Below, one piece after another: positions 1-9,202 of a stretch of 64,000 nt of DNA. Made by a program: the position numbers and the translations under genes. The DNA comes from Pseudomonadales bacterium. GTDB taxonomy: Bacteria > Pseudomonadota > Gammaproteobacteria > Pseudomonadales > Halieaceae. The stretch covers positions 1 through 64,000 of the forward strand of contig JACKNU010000005.1 in the NCBI GenBank assembly GCA_024234675.1, written 5' to 3'. The first letter of the stretch is position 1; the number at the start of each line of letters is the position of its first letter. A model generated the notes under the pieces. That model saw only the letters and a list, made by a program, of their open reading frames with translations, made no database searches and was not told where the DNA came from.

Positions 1-1
1 T

Positions 2-1945
2 ACCCCGGGCCCGGTTAAATCGATGCCCCTGTGGAACCCGGAGCAGCAGCGCCAGATGACCGCGCTGGTCGATCACCTGGTCAATCCCTTTGAAAATGGC
101 AGTAATGGCGTGGCCATTGGACGCGAGTTGAGTGCTACCGGCAAAGGCATACTGTATACCAACCCCCACCTGGATTGGGCCATCGATTTTCGTATGTATC
201 CCCGCCACCACATTATTCCCGGTGTACTCAACGAACTGGGGGCGAACACCTTTGAACGCCCCAACGTCGGCTTCGGTACCAATGGAGATATAGCCTGGAC
301 CAACACGGTGAGCACCTCGACCGGATTGACCTTTTACAAGCTTGACCTGGTATCCGGCGACCCCATGAGCTACCTGTTCGATGGCGAGATACGCAAAATA
401 GAGCCGCTGGACGTCACTGTCAGGGTCAGGGGAGCCGACGGCAGCCTGAGTGATGCCAGGCATACCTTCTACTTTTCACATTTCGGACCGATGACCGGGG
501 GCCAGTTCCCCTGGTTGCCCAGCCTGGCCTTTACCATGCGGATCGCCGAAGAGGGGCCCCGCGGCATGCAGGGCGGCGCCATCGGCATTGCCCGCTCAAA
601 AAATGTGCGGGACCTCAAAGCATCGCTGAATAAGAGCCAGCATACCGCCGCAACGAACACTATTGCGGCAGACAGCAGCGGCGAGGTTCTGTATGGGGAC
701 CTGGGTCCGGTGGTGAATTTTACCGACCAACAGCTGAGTGATTGCGTATTTAGCGGGCCGACATACCAGGGTAATACCAGTAGCTGCGAATGGAATACCG
801 ACGCCGATGCGGCCGCACCCGGCCTGCTGGGCCCCAGTAAACAGGCCTACCTGTTCCGCACTGATTACGTCACCAACTCCAACGACAGCTACTGGCTGAG
901 CAACCCCAATGAACCGCTGGTGGGCATCCCGCTCGTCCAGGGAGACAGGGTGGGCAATGAGCGCACGCTGCGCACCCGCTCGGGCCTGGCAATGATACAA
1001 CGACGTATCGATGGCAGCGACGGGCTGGGGGGAAACGTCTTCGGACTCGACTCCCTCACCCAACGCATGCTCAGCAATGAGAACTACGCCGGGCAGCTGC
1101 TCAGGGACGACCTGGTCAAACTGTGTGAGGACCACGCCGTGGTAGCACTGGATACCGGCACCCCAGATGCGCGAGACGTGGGTATCGGCGCGGCCTGCCC
1201 GGTACTGGCGGGATGGGACCTGCACTCCAACGTGGAGAGTCGCGGCTCGCACCTGTTTCGTGAATTCCTGCGCGAGGCCCATGCGCTGGACACCGACAAC
1301 GGCGACAACTGGAAACGCTTTCTGCCTGCGCTGTTGAATTACACCGTGGCGTTTGACATCAACGACCCTGTCAACACACCGCGCGGACTCGATACCGTCG
1401 ACAACCCTGTCGCCTTACAGGCCCTGGCACTGGCGGTGGAAAAACTCGAGGGCGCCGGCATTGCATTGGATGCGAAGCTGGGGGATATCCAGACGGTTAC
1501 TCGTGGCGAGGTGTTTCCCTGGCACGGGGGTGAGGAGTTCGAGGGCGTCTTCAATAAAATAGGCATGGACCTGGATGAGGCGCGGGGCGGTTATCCCGAG
1601 CCCACCGGGTCCGGGGCCAGCTGGGTGATGTCAGTCGAGTTCACGGATGACGGACCGGTTGCCAGGGGTAACCTGGTCTATTCCCTGTCGACCAGCAGCG
1701 AATCTCCCCACTACAACGATATGACGGCCTTGTTTTCCGACAGGCAATTGGTGGCAATCCCCTATCACCCGGAGGATGTCACCGCTGCTGCCCTGTCGAC
1801 AGTGGAAGTCTCCGAGGGCGCGAGCGCCTGCCTGGAGGGGGGATGGGAGACCTTTTCCGGCGAGGATTTTGCTGATGAAGCTTCCTGCATCGCGTTTTTC
1901 AGCGCCCTCAATGACCACCGTGTCACGGAGTATGTAACCGAGTAG
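2..1945 (+). CDS. PvdQ-type acyl-homoserine-lactone acylase (5' truncated by window)
   Basis: Periplasmic Ntn-hydrolase of the penicillin acylase family, closest in pattern to PvdQ/AhlM acylases that cleave the acyl chain from N-acyl-homoserine lactones or PvdI-like lipopeptides. The frame is open from the window edge, so the signal peptide and most of the alpha chain are outside; 647 residues are visible. The self-processing nucleophile is the Ser of the ENGSN motif (codon 101-103), which would begin the beta chain. Downstream ATGKGILYTNPHL, the AWTNTVSTSTG stretch and YVTNSNDSYWL match the conserved beta-chain blocks of PvdQ. The next gene is convergent. The family is firm; AHL rather than another acyl-amide as substrate is inference. 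Confidence 0.85.
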   Translation, partial: TPGPVKSMPLWNPEQQRQMTALVDHLVNPFENGSNGVAIGRELSATGKGILYTNPHLDWAIDFRMYPRHHIIPGVLNELGANTFERPNVGFGTNGDIAWTNTVSTSTGLTFYKLDLVSGDPMSYLFDGEIRKIEPLDVTVRVRGADGSLSDARHTFYFSHFGPMTGGQFPWLPSLAFTMRIAEEGPRGMQGGAIGIARSKNVRDLKASLNKSQHTAATNTIAADSSGEVLYGDLGPVVNFTDQQLSDCVFSGPTYQGNTSSCEWNTDADAAAPGLLGPSKQAYLFRTDYVTNSNDSYWLSNPNEPLVGIPLVQGDRVGNERTLRTRSGLAMIQRRIDGSDGLGGNVFGLDSLTQRMLSNENYAGQLLRDDLVKLCEDHAVVALDTGTPDARDVGIGAACPVLAGWDLHSNVESRGSHLFREFLREAHALDTDNGDNWKRFLPALLNYTVAFDINDPVNTPRGLDTVDNPVALQALALAVEKLEGAGIALDAKLGDIQTVTRGEVFPWHGGEEFEGVFNKIGMDLDEARGGYPEPTGSGASWVMSVEFTDDGPVARGNLVYSLSTSSESPHYNDMTALFSDRQLVAIPYHPEDVTAAALSTVEVSEGASACLEGGWETFSGEDFADEASCIAFFSALNDHRVTEYVTE

Positions 1946-1992
1946 GGCCCGCTGGTATCGCAAGGCCATGCTGCTGCGGGTGTTGGCGACTG

Positions 1993-3417
1993 TTATGAAA
2001 GGGGGCTATTTTCAGCCGGGCGCCGGGCCGCAGCAAGCAATTCCGTGAATGCGCCCTGCAAACACCGCTGGTAAAAGGCCGCGTCCGGCATAAGCCTGGC
2101 GCAGGCGCAAAACGACAGTGAGAGCATGGACTCACTGTTGCTGACGATGTGAAACAGGCCCATATTGTCGCGCACCGGGCCGAAGCCCAGCGGCACCACC
2201 AGGCGGGCTCCCTCCAGGTGCAGGGCATAGGGCGGTCCCGGCACATTCGAGATCATGGTGTGAAACGGTACCGGCATCTCGCCGAAACGGCTGGCGAGGG
2301 CCATGGTGCGAATACCCTCGGCCAGCATCCGCGGCGGCAGGCTGTCGCTGATATCCATTATCGTGCCCGTGCCCAGGGCGGCAATCTGTTTCTTGCCCGC
2401 CACCGCGTAGCGGTGAATCATGCGCAGGCGCTCCACCGGGTCGGCGACCGGGGTCGCCAGGCCGACCACCATCGTGGCGATCCTGTTGCCCTGCGCCCCA
2501 TCCTCGCCCGGCTTGCGCAGGTTGATCGGGACCCCACTGGCGAGGGACTTTTTCGGCAGCGCGCGATATCGCCCCAGGTACTCGCGCAAGGCGCCCGACA
2601 CACAGGCCATGGCGATATCGTTGAGCGTCACCCGGCCGACCCCGCGCTTGATCGCCAGCACCTCATCCAGCGGCAGCAGCACGGCACCGGTACTGCGGCC
2701 GGGTCCCACTCGCGCGTTGAAGCGGGCGCCTGAGCCCGAGACGGCGGGCAGATCGGCAAACTGCTGCCGCGACTCCCGGGCCCGCAAAACCCCCGGCACC
2801 AGCTTGCGCACGGTTTCCGCGAATTTGAGCTGGCGGCTCATGCTGTTGAGGTTGGCGCGCGCCCACAACTGCCACTGGCTGGGGGGCGCACCCTCCCTGC
2901 CCCGCGCCCCGCCGGGCTCGGGCTCGGGCCGGTGCAGGGCATCGATGATCCCGGCCAGGGCAATACCGTCGATCGCCGAGTGATGAATCTTCACCATCAG
3001 CGCCTGGCAGTGGCGCGGCAGGCCAGGCGCGCCGGACAGCCCGTGCACCAGGTGCATTTCCCACAGGGGCAGGTCCAGGTTCATCCTGGCGCCGTGCAAC
3101 TCGCCGACCAGGCGCTGCAAAGCCGACCAATCTCCCGCCGGGGTCAGAGAGTATTCCTCGATATGATGGTGCCAGTCGGGCGCCACCTGCTCCACCCAGT
3201 AGGGTGCGTCCATCCCCATCGGCGGGCGGTAGAGGCGGCGGCGGAACAGGGGAAATCGCCCCAGCCGCTGACTCGCCAGGCGGGCAAGGCCTTCCCGGTC
3301 CAGCGTCCGCTGGCCGCCGGAACCGGTGTCATAGATCAGCAGGGCCGAGATATGCATGGGCGTGCGACGGCTGTCCTGGTGGACAAAGGCCGCATCGAGT
3401 CCGGATAGCTGTTCCAT
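1993..3417 (-). CDS. wax ester synthase/acyl-CoA:diacylglycerol acyltransferase (WS/DGAT)
   Basis: Bifunctional acyltransferase that esterifies acyl-CoA with fatty alcohols or diacylglycerol to make storage wax esters or triacylglycerol at the inner membrane face. The N-terminus MEQLSGLDAAFVHQDSRRTP and the catalytic HHxxxDG motif (HHSAIDG, about residues 145-151) are diagnostic, and PLWEMHLVHGL and the late NVPGPPYALHL block also fit. Length is 474 residues, normal for the family. ATG 3417 is chosen because family members begin just before the LSGLD motif; a TTG at 3450 would add 11 unconserved residues. It fits with the CYP153 and beta-oxidation genes as the storage branch of hydrocarbon use. 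Confidence 0.93.
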   Translation of the reverse strand: MEQLSGLDAAFVHQDSRRTPMHISALLIYDTGSGGQRTLDREGLARLASQRLGRFPLFRRRLYRPPMGMDAPYWVEQVAPDWHHHIEEYSLTPAGDWSALQRLVGELHGARMNLDLPLWEMHLVHGLSGAPGLPRHCQALMVKIHHSAIDGIALAGIIDALHRPEPEPGGARGREGAPPSQWQLWARANLNSMSRQLKFAETVRKLVPGVLRARESRQQFADLPAVSGSGARFNARVGPGRSTGAVLLPLDEVLAIKRGVGRVTLNDIAMACVSGALREYLGRYRALPKKSLASGVPINLRKPGEDGAQGNRIATMVVGLATPVADPVERLRMIHRYAVAGKKQIAALGTGTIMDISDSLPPRMLAEGIRTMALASRFGEMPVPFHTMISNVPGPPYALHLEGARLVVPLGFGPVRDNMGLFHIVSNSESMLSLSFCACARLMPDAAFYQRCLQGAFTELLAAARRPAENSPLS

Positions 3418-3486
3418 AGGCAATAGCGCCAAGGTGGCGAGATAAGACAATAGTAGCGCGCCTTTGCCCGACGCGGCCGCCCGACG

Positions 3487-5004
3487 CTACAGCGGCGGGA
3501 TTTTTTTGAACCAGGGACTCGCCTGCTCCAGCTGCCCGGCCAGCTGGAAGAGCAGTCCCTCCTCCCCATAGCGCCCCGCAAACATCACTCCCACCGGCAG
3601 GCCTTCGGGAGTCCAGTGCAGCGGCACGGACATCGCCGGCTGGCCAGTGGCATTGTACAGCATGGTGAAGGCGGACACATTGATCGCCTCTTTCTCGAAG
3701 GCGGCGGTATCCTGGTTGAGGCTGAGCTTGCCAAGTTTGGCCGGTGGCGCCGCCAGCGTGGGGGACAGCAGGACGTCAAAGTCCCGCTGCAACAGCGCTA
3801 TCTGCCGGGTTGCCTTTTCCACCCCTCTTACAGCCTCGGAGAACTGCTCTGCTGAATAGCCACGAGAACTCTGGTAGCGTTGCCAGATAACGGGTTCCAG
3901 ATCATTTTCTGTTGCCTTTCTACCCAACTGCCGCTCGCGATTGACCACCCGCACGACCGTATCCGTCCCCATGATGATACGGGTGCTGGCAAAAAACTCG
4001 CGCGGATCGATGGGTAGCTCTATCTCCTGCACAGGGTGGCCCAGACTTTCACAAAGCTTCGCCGCGTCGGCAGCGGCCTTGCTGCACTGGGGGTCAACCG
4101 GGCTGTGCGTGATCGGTGTGGTGATCAAACCTATTCTCAAGGCCTTCGGGGCCACACTCACGGCATCCAGGTAACTGCCGTCCGGGCGCGGCGCGATAGT
4201 GGTTTGTCCCGGTTCGGCGCCGCGGCTGGCATCCAGCAGTGCCGCGCTGTCGCGCACGCTTCGGGACAGCGCGTGAATAACACTCATTATCGATGACAGC
4301 TTCCTGGGCCCACTGGGCACCCTGCCCCGGCTGGGCTTCATACCGAACAGGCCGCAGCAGGAAGCCGGAATGCGGATGGAACCACCGCCATCCGTGCCGT
4401 TGGCCAGTGGCAGGACCCCGGCCGCCACAGCCGCAGCCGAACCGCCGGAAGATCCACCGGTACTGCGACTCAGGTCCCAGGGGTTGCGGGTGTCGCCGAA
4501 CAGGATCGACTCCGTGGTAGGCGTGCCGCCGAATTCGGGACTCGCCGTCTTCCCGAAAATGACCAGGCCCGCCTGCTGATAGCGCTCCACCACCGTGCTG
4601 GTATAGTCACTGCGCGCATCGCTGAAAAAGCGTGAGCCATTGGTGGTGACGGTTCCCTTGAGCGCCATGCCTAAATCCTTCAGCACAAAGGGTACTCCGG
4701 TAAACGGACCCTGTGGCAGGCCGGCGCTGATGGCTTGCCGGGCAAAGGCGTAGAGTTCCTCGACCAGGTAGTTGATCTGGGGATTGACCGCCTCACTGCG
4801 GGCTATGGCAAGCTCCAGCAACTCCATTGCGGATACATCCCTGTTGCGCACCAGTTGGGCCAGGCCAAGGGCATCGTAGCTTCTGTACTCTGCAAAACTC
4901 AGCGAGGTCCCGCTGGACGCCCCCAGTACGGGCGCCACCCCGGTAGCGGCGGCGATCATCAAGCCGTGCTTGAGCAGGTCGCGGCGACTGGTACGGTAGC
5001 TCAT
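3487..5004 (-). CDS. Tat-exported amidase (amidase signature family)
   Basis: Ser-Ser-Lys amidase hydrolysing a carboxamide of unknown identity. The N-terminus has a twin-arginine signal (SRRDLLKHG, residues 6-14, followed by a hydrophobic run), so it is probably exported folded to the periplasm. The triad is visible: Lys109 in FVLKD, cis-Ser186 in GGSSGGS and nucleophile Ser209 in DGGGSIRIP. An AGGAGT ribosome site lies just before ATG 5004. It is transcribed in the same direction as the TonB receptor upstream, but a terminator separates them. A second amidase at 57371-58855 shares the YDALGLAQLVR start but lacks the signal peptide. Confidence 0.9.
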   Translation of the reverse strand: MSYRTSRRDLLKHGLMIAAATGVAPVLGASSGTSLSFAEYRSYDALGLAQLVRNRDVSAMELLELAIARSEAVNPQINYLVEELYAFARQAISAGLPQGPFTGVPFVLKDLGMALKGTVTTNGSRFFSDARSDYTSTVVERYQQAGLVIFGKTASPEFGGTPTTESILFGDTRNPWDLSRSTGGSSGGSAAAVAAGVLPLANGTDGGGSIRIPASCCGLFGMKPSRGRVPSGPRKLSSIMSVIHALSRSVRDSAALLDASRGAEPGQTTIAPRPDGSYLDAVSVAPKALRIGLITTPITHSPVDPQCSKAAADAAKLCESLGHPVQEIELPIDPREFFASTRIIMGTDTVVRVVNRERQLGRKATENDLEPVIWQRYQSSRGYSAEQFSEAVRGVEKATRQIALLQRDFDVLLSPTLAAPPAKLGKLSLNQDTAAFEKEAINVSAFTMLYNATGQPAMSVPLHWTPEGLPVGVMFAGRYGEEGLLFQLAGQLEQASPWFKKIPPL

Positions 5005-5115
5005 AGTTACTCCTGTTGGATTACCCTTGCTGTAAGCTTGTCAAGACACTCATGTTCCAGAGCACTTCAGGCAGCCCTGGCGCTTCTGTCTTATCGGTAC
5101 CGCATCGGGCGCGGC

Positions 5116-5147
5116 AAAAAAAAGCCGCACCGGGTTAAGGATGCGGC
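5116..5147 (-). terminator. intrinsic terminator after the TonB-dependent receptor gene
   Basis: On the minus strand the stem GCCGCA/TGCGGC with a 12-nt loop is followed at once by eight T residues (plus-strand A run 5116-5123). It lies 19 nt past the receptor stop and would isolate that gene from the amidase downstream. Confidence 0.85.
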
Positions 5148-5166
5148 AAGGACACATGATCGGGTA

Positions 5167-7851
5167 CTAGAACTCGTAGGTCACATCCATGCCATAGGTC
5201 GTGCCGATACCGTACTGACCGGTAATGGGGCCGAGGCTGGCGAAGTTGACACCGAAGGTGTTGTAATCCTCATCGGTGAGATTCCTCGCCCAGATACCGG
5301 CGCGCAGGGTGCCGTCGCCGATCTGTACACCTTCCATGCCCAGGCGCATATTCACGATGGTGCGCTGGTCCAGCTTGATCTGGTCATACACATAGGGCTC
5401 GCCGTTGTAGGTTCCGGTCCACAAGGCCGAGGCATAGCTCTGGCTCTGGTAGAACACCTCGCCATGGGCGATAAACTCGGCCCAGTCGGTGCGGGCAAAT
5501 ACCCAGTCCACGATACCCGAGGCCATATTGTCCGGCGAGGTTCGCTTGGCCAGATTGTCCGTATTGATCGTGGTAGTGGGGCCTTCCAGCGGTGCGTACT
5601 TGTCGAAATCACCGTCTATATGGCTGTAGGTCAGGGAGATCATCAGGTCATCGGTGGGCAACCACTGGGTTTCCAGTTCCACCCCCCAACGCTCCGACTT
5701 ACCGGCATTAGTGATAAAGGAGGAAGTCTGTCCATTTTCGTCCACGATGATCTGGCTCACTTGCTGGTCATCGAAGGTATAGCCGAACAGGGCGCCGTTC
5801 ACCCGCAGTACCCCGGGGATCACGTCGGATTTAACGCCGAGCTCCAGGGTCTCGATGGTTTCCTCTTCAAACGGCGTTTCGCTATACACCTCGCCGTTGA
5901 AACCACCGCTGCGATAACCGGTTGCGTAGCGCAGGTAAACATTGGTCGCATCACCGATGTCGTAGGCCACGGTCGCATTGCCACTGGTGTTGCTGAACTG
6001 GGCATCGTCCTTCACATCATATCGGCCTGCGGTGGGCATCTGCTCGCCGGTATAGTCCGGGTTGGTGCGCAGGGTCTGCGGAAAAGGCCCGGGCAGCAGG
6101 ACCGACCCGGCATCCTCGTAGAGGTATTTGATATCCTTTTTCTCTTCGGTGTAACGCAGGCCCAGGGTCACGGCCAGCCTGTCGTCGAACATCTGCGGGC
6201 GGATAGTGGTCTGCCCGAACACTGCCCAGGCCTCCGTCTCGTTGTCGTAGTTGACAGAAGTTATGCCACCCACCGGCTGGGCTGCGTAGCGGAAGTTGCG
6301 GAACTCACCCTCGTCGCTGAAGTAGTACACACCCAAAGCGTAGTCGACATTGTCGGCGGTACCCACCATCTGCAGTTCCTGGGACCACTGGCTGTAATCG
6401 GTTTTGGCGGTGGTGTTGAAGAACGCGCCACCGAACTCATCGATGTACTCCCACATCTGGGCTGTGCTTTGTTGCACGTCGTTGTACTGCGGGGTCAGTA
6501 CCGGAATCAGGGCGGGGTTGGCCGCCATCGCCCCGAACAGTCCCAGTTCCTCGCCATACATGGCGGTGAGTGCGCCCAGCGTGCTGTCATTGATGGCGCC
6601 GGCGCCACCGGGGACCACAGTGTTATCGGTGCCATCAAGATCGCCAGAGCTGTGATTGGTCAACTCCCGATAGGCGGTAATGGACTTGAACTCTACACTC
6701 TGCAGGAACCCCAGGTCATCAAAGGCCAGCGCGGCGGTCAGGGCATGGCCGTCGGCATCGTTCGAGGCAGTGCTGTTGACGTCGCTGGATGCCTTGTGCT
6801 TGCGTTTGCCGTCATTGGGGTTGTTATACAGGTTCAGGGTGTCCTCGGCGGAGTTGACAAAACGGTCCGCCGTATTGTCCGGCGACAGGCCGAACTGGGG
6901 GGCAAACTCGTTCATGATCCCCAGGTTGCCACCCACCTGGCCGATCACGGTATTTTCAATGAACTCGGAGCGGCTGGTTTGCGCACCGGTCTCCGGGTTG
7001 ATACTGAATGGTGTGCTGCCTACCATGAACTGCGGCGAGGCCTTTTCATTCAGTTCGGAGTGATCGAAGGCGTAGTCAACCGTCAGGGCGTCGTTTACCT
7101 CCCAACGCAGGGCGATACGGTAGGCCTCCCGGTCCAGGTCCTCGAAATCATCGAGATTGGGATTGGTATTCTCGTACAGTTCATCCCGCTGCCGGGTCAT
7201 TCCCCCAAAAGTGGCCGACAGGGCACCCAGGCCCTCGCCAACGCTACCCAGGGTGCCGGTATTCACCGTGGCCTTGACACCCCAGAGGCTGTCATCACCC
7301 ACCTCGCCGGTGACCTTACCGCCAAACTCCCCGGTGGGCTTCTGGGTAATGAAATTGATGGCGCCACCGGTGGCGTTGCGGCCGTACAGGGTGCCCTGAG
7401 GGCCGCGCAACACCTCAACCCGCTCCAGCTCTGCCACATCCAGGGCCGAGCCCAGCTGCGTGCCCATATAGACGCCGTCGATATACGAGGCGTTGGCGGG
7501 GCTGACCGACAGGTTGCTGGGGCTGCCGGAACTGACACCGCGCAAGTTGATGCTGAGGTTGCCGCGCGAGCCAGGCGCCTCAAAGCCGGTCATATTGGGC
7601 AGGGTGCTGATGAGGTCACCCGCATTGAGAACACCGCGGCGTTCCAGGTCTGTTTCGCTCAGGGCCGAGATGGAAATCGGTACGTCCTGGGAGTCCTCGG
7701 CCCGCTTCTGGGCGGTGACTACCACCTCCTCCAGCATCAGCGAGGTGACTTTGGATTTCGGTGCATCCTGCGCCATGACCAGCGACGAACTCGAAGCGCC
7801 TGCCAGCACCAGGGCCGATACGAGTGCCGATTTGTTGAACGGTATTTTCAT
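5167..7851 (-). CDS. TonB-dependent outer membrane receptor
   Basis: Outer membrane beta-barrel with plug domain for TonB-driven uptake of a large or scarce substrate. It has a signal peptide (cleavage likely after VMAQ, residues 25-28), a TonB box region with LEEVVVTAQKR (about 41-51), a plug with VEVLRGPQGTLYGRNATGGA and a C-terminal TYEF with the terminal Phe of barrel proteins. Its 894 residues place it in the large sterol/glycan/vibriobactin-like group common in marine Gammaproteobacteria. A GGAG site precedes ATG 7851. The upstream region carries one copy of the 20-bp element shared with the crotonase, sulfotransferase and OYE promoters, so the cargo is probably the compound those enzymes degrade (inference). 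Confidence 0.95.
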   Translation of the reverse strand: MKIPFNKSALVSALVLAGASSSSLVMAQDAPKSKVTSLMLEEVVVTAQKRAEDSQDVPISISALSETDLERRGVLNAGDLISTLPNMTGFEAPGSRGNLSINLRGVSSGSPSNLSVSPANASYIDGVYMGTQLGSALDVAELERVEVLRGPQGTLYGRNATGGAINFITQKPTGEFGGKVTGEVGDDSLWGVKATVNTGTLGSVGEGLGALSATFGGMTRQRDELYENTNPNLDDFEDLDREAYRIALRWEVNDALTVDYAFDHSELNEKASPQFMVGSTPFSINPETGAQTSRSEFIENTVIGQVGGNLGIMNEFAPQFGLSPDNTADRFVNSAEDTLNLYNNPNDGKRKHKASSDVNSTASNDADGHALTAALAFDDLGFLQSVEFKSITAYRELTNHSSGDLDGTDNTVVPGGAGAINDSTLGALTAMYGEELGLFGAMAANPALIPVLTPQYNDVQQSTAQMWEYIDEFGGAFFNTTAKTDYSQWSQELQMVGTADNVDYALGVYYFSDEGEFRNFRYAAQPVGGITSVNYDNETEAWAVFGQTTIRPQMFDDRLAVTLGLRYTEEKKDIKYLYEDAGSVLLPGPFPQTLRTNPDYTGEQMPTAGRYDVKDDAQFSNTSGNATVAYDIGDATNVYLRYATGYRSGGFNGEVYSETPFEEETIETLELGVKSDVIPGVLRVNGALFGYTFDDQQVSQIIVDENGQTSSFITNAGKSERWGVELETQWLPTDDLMISLTYSHIDGDFDKYAPLEGPTTTINTDNLAKRTSPDNMASGIVDWVFARTDWAEFIAHGEVFYQSQSYASALWTGTYNGEPYVYDQIKLDQRTIVNMRLGMEGVQIGDGTLRAGIWARNLTDEDYNTFGVNFASLGPITGQYGIGTTYGMDVTYEF

Positions 7852-7933
7852 AATAGGGGCTCCATTAGCCAGGCAAGTTATTGCTTATAATCCAACTGCG
7901 GCAGTCTCTGCGGATTGCTGCCCAGTACGATCA

Positions 7934-7992
7934 ATTATTGAGCACCCCCCCATTGCCGCACAGGGCGCCACCGTTCAGATTCATGTACATTT
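7934..7992 (-). promoter_or_regulatory. shared 20-bp operator, copy 1, with candidate -10
   Basis: Minus-strand AAATGTACATGAATCTGAAC occupies 7973-7992, followed 33 nt later by AATAAT (7939-7934). It lies upstream of and in the same orientation as the TonB receptor gene. Three other copies occur at 9096, 9139 and 12991. Confidence 0.7.
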
Positions 7993-8089
7993 GAGTTCGC
8001 GTGAATGCCGGCTGAGCGGATACCGGAATGAGACCGGCAGGAATTGATCAGCTGGAGGGACCGGCGGGCCGGCCCCTTGGGGGAGAGGC

Positions 8090-8995
8090 CTAGTCTTTTT
8101 GCGGGGAATCGCCGGCCGCGCGGTAGTCGCCGAATTTCTCGTCCCGCTGCTGCAGCGCACCGGTCAGGCCCTGCTGCTGGATGTTGTTGATAAAGGCCTT
8201 GAAGCTGGGCTGGTGGGTGGCCAGGGCGCACATCTCGGTACCGGCGCGAATGCCCTGGCGCAAGCCCATGGCATCCATCTGGCGGTGCACCGCACGCTTG
8301 TTCAGTTGCACGATATCCGGCGGCAACTGGGCGATCTTGGCGGCCACGGCCAGCACCCGCTCCTCCAGTTCCCCGGCGGGAAAACTGGCGGTGGCCCAGC
8401 CGCGGGCCGCGCACTCCACACCCGACAGCGAGTCGCCGGTCAGCAGCATTTCCATGCCCTTGCGCATCCCCACCAACCAGGGATGAAACTGCATATCCGG
8501 TACCCCGAAGCGTACCGCGGGGTAGCCCATCTGGGCATCGTCCGCCATGTACACCAGGTCGCAACCGGTGGCCAGTTCACTGCCGCCCGCCAGGCAGAAA
8601 CCGTGCACCTGGGCGATCACCGGCTTGGCCAGGTCCCAGATTCCCATCCAGCCCTCGGTGACATGTCGCGGCCACTGGCTGTCGCCGCCGGCCGTATAGA
8701 ACGGGTAGCCCAGGCCGGCATTGCCGCCGCCAAGGTCGTAACCGGCGGAAAAGCAGCTGCCCGCCCCGCGAATAATCTGCACCCTGACGCTGTCATCGCG
8801 ATCCCCCTGCTGCAGGGCATGCAAGGTCTCACCCCGCAGCGCGTGGTTGAGCGCATTGCGCTTGTCCGGGCGGTTAAGGGTTATGCGCCGGATGCCCTCG
8901 GCGGGCTCATCCACCAGCACTACCGTATAACCCTCTTCCCCGTAGCGCTGCACGCCGGTGTCACCAGCGGCGTAAACATCAGTCTTCTTTGTCAT
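8090..8995 (-). CDS. enoyl-CoA hydratase/isomerase (crotonase fold)
   Basis: Crotonase-superfamily protein of 301 residues acting on an acyl-CoA thioester. The CoA-binding and oxyanion-hole segments are present (CFSAGYDLGG and VHGFCLAGGSELATGCDL), but the usual second catalytic Glu position reads VRFGVPDMQF, so hydratase chemistry is not certain. ATG 8995 is chosen over the longer frame because AGGAG stands 9 nt before it. It is divergent from the sulfotransferase gene, and both promoters carry the shared 20-bp element. The C-terminal tail is longer than in typical EchA proteins. Confidence 0.88.
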   Translation of the reverse strand: MTKKTDVYAAGDTGVQRYGEEGYTVVLVDEPAEGIRRITLNRPDKRNALNHALRGETLHALQQGDRDDSVRVQIIRGAGSCFSAGYDLGGGNAGLGYPFYTAGGDSQWPRHVTEGWMGIWDLAKPVIAQVHGFCLAGGSELATGCDLVYMADDAQMGYPAVRFGVPDMQFHPWLVGMRKGMEMLLTGDSLSGVECAARGWATASFPAGELEERVLAVAAKIAQLPPDIVQLNKRAVHRQMDAMGLRQGIRAGTEMCALATHQPSFKAFINNIQQQGLTGALQQRDEKFGDYRAAGDSPQKD

Positions 8996-9056
8996 GATCC
9001 GGGCTCCTGTTATACGACCATACCCACCGGTGCCGACGCGGCACTGGCAGGTAGCC

Positions 9057-9115
9057 ATCATGCGCGACATCACGCCCCGCATCCACCCCGGCACAGTTCA
9101 GATAAATAGACATTT
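9057..9115 (-). promoter_or_regulatory. shared 20-bp operator, copy 2, crotonase promoter
   Basis: Minus-strand AAATGTCTATTTATCTGAAC at 9096-9115 with CATGAT as a possible -10 33 nt downstream (9062-9057). It points toward the crotonase gene and is back-to-back with copy 3. Confidence 0.7.
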
Positions 9116-9138
9116 GCGCCCATGTCGCAGTAGATCGG

Positions 9139-9194
9139 AAATGTATATCAATCTGAACCGAGCGGTGCTGGCACTGCTCATCGCGACGTATAAG
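9139..9194 (+). promoter_or_regulatory. shared 20-bp operator, copy 3, sulfotransferase promoter
   Basis: AAATGTATATCAATCTGAAC at 9139-9158, then TATAAG at 9189-9194 (30 nt), just before the sulfotransferase ATG at 9203. The short gap from the -10 to ATG suggests a nearly leaderless message. Confidence 0.7.
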
Positions 9195-9202
9195 ATTGGG
9201 GC

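Noticed and set aside
4735..7890. Open frame of 1051 codons on the plus strand
   Set aside because: Antisense shadow of the TonB-dependent receptor; low-complexity composition, no domain, no ribosome site.
8050..8080. GC-rich hairpin after the crotonase gene as terminator
   Set aside because: A short imperfect stem with no T run on the minus strand; not supported.
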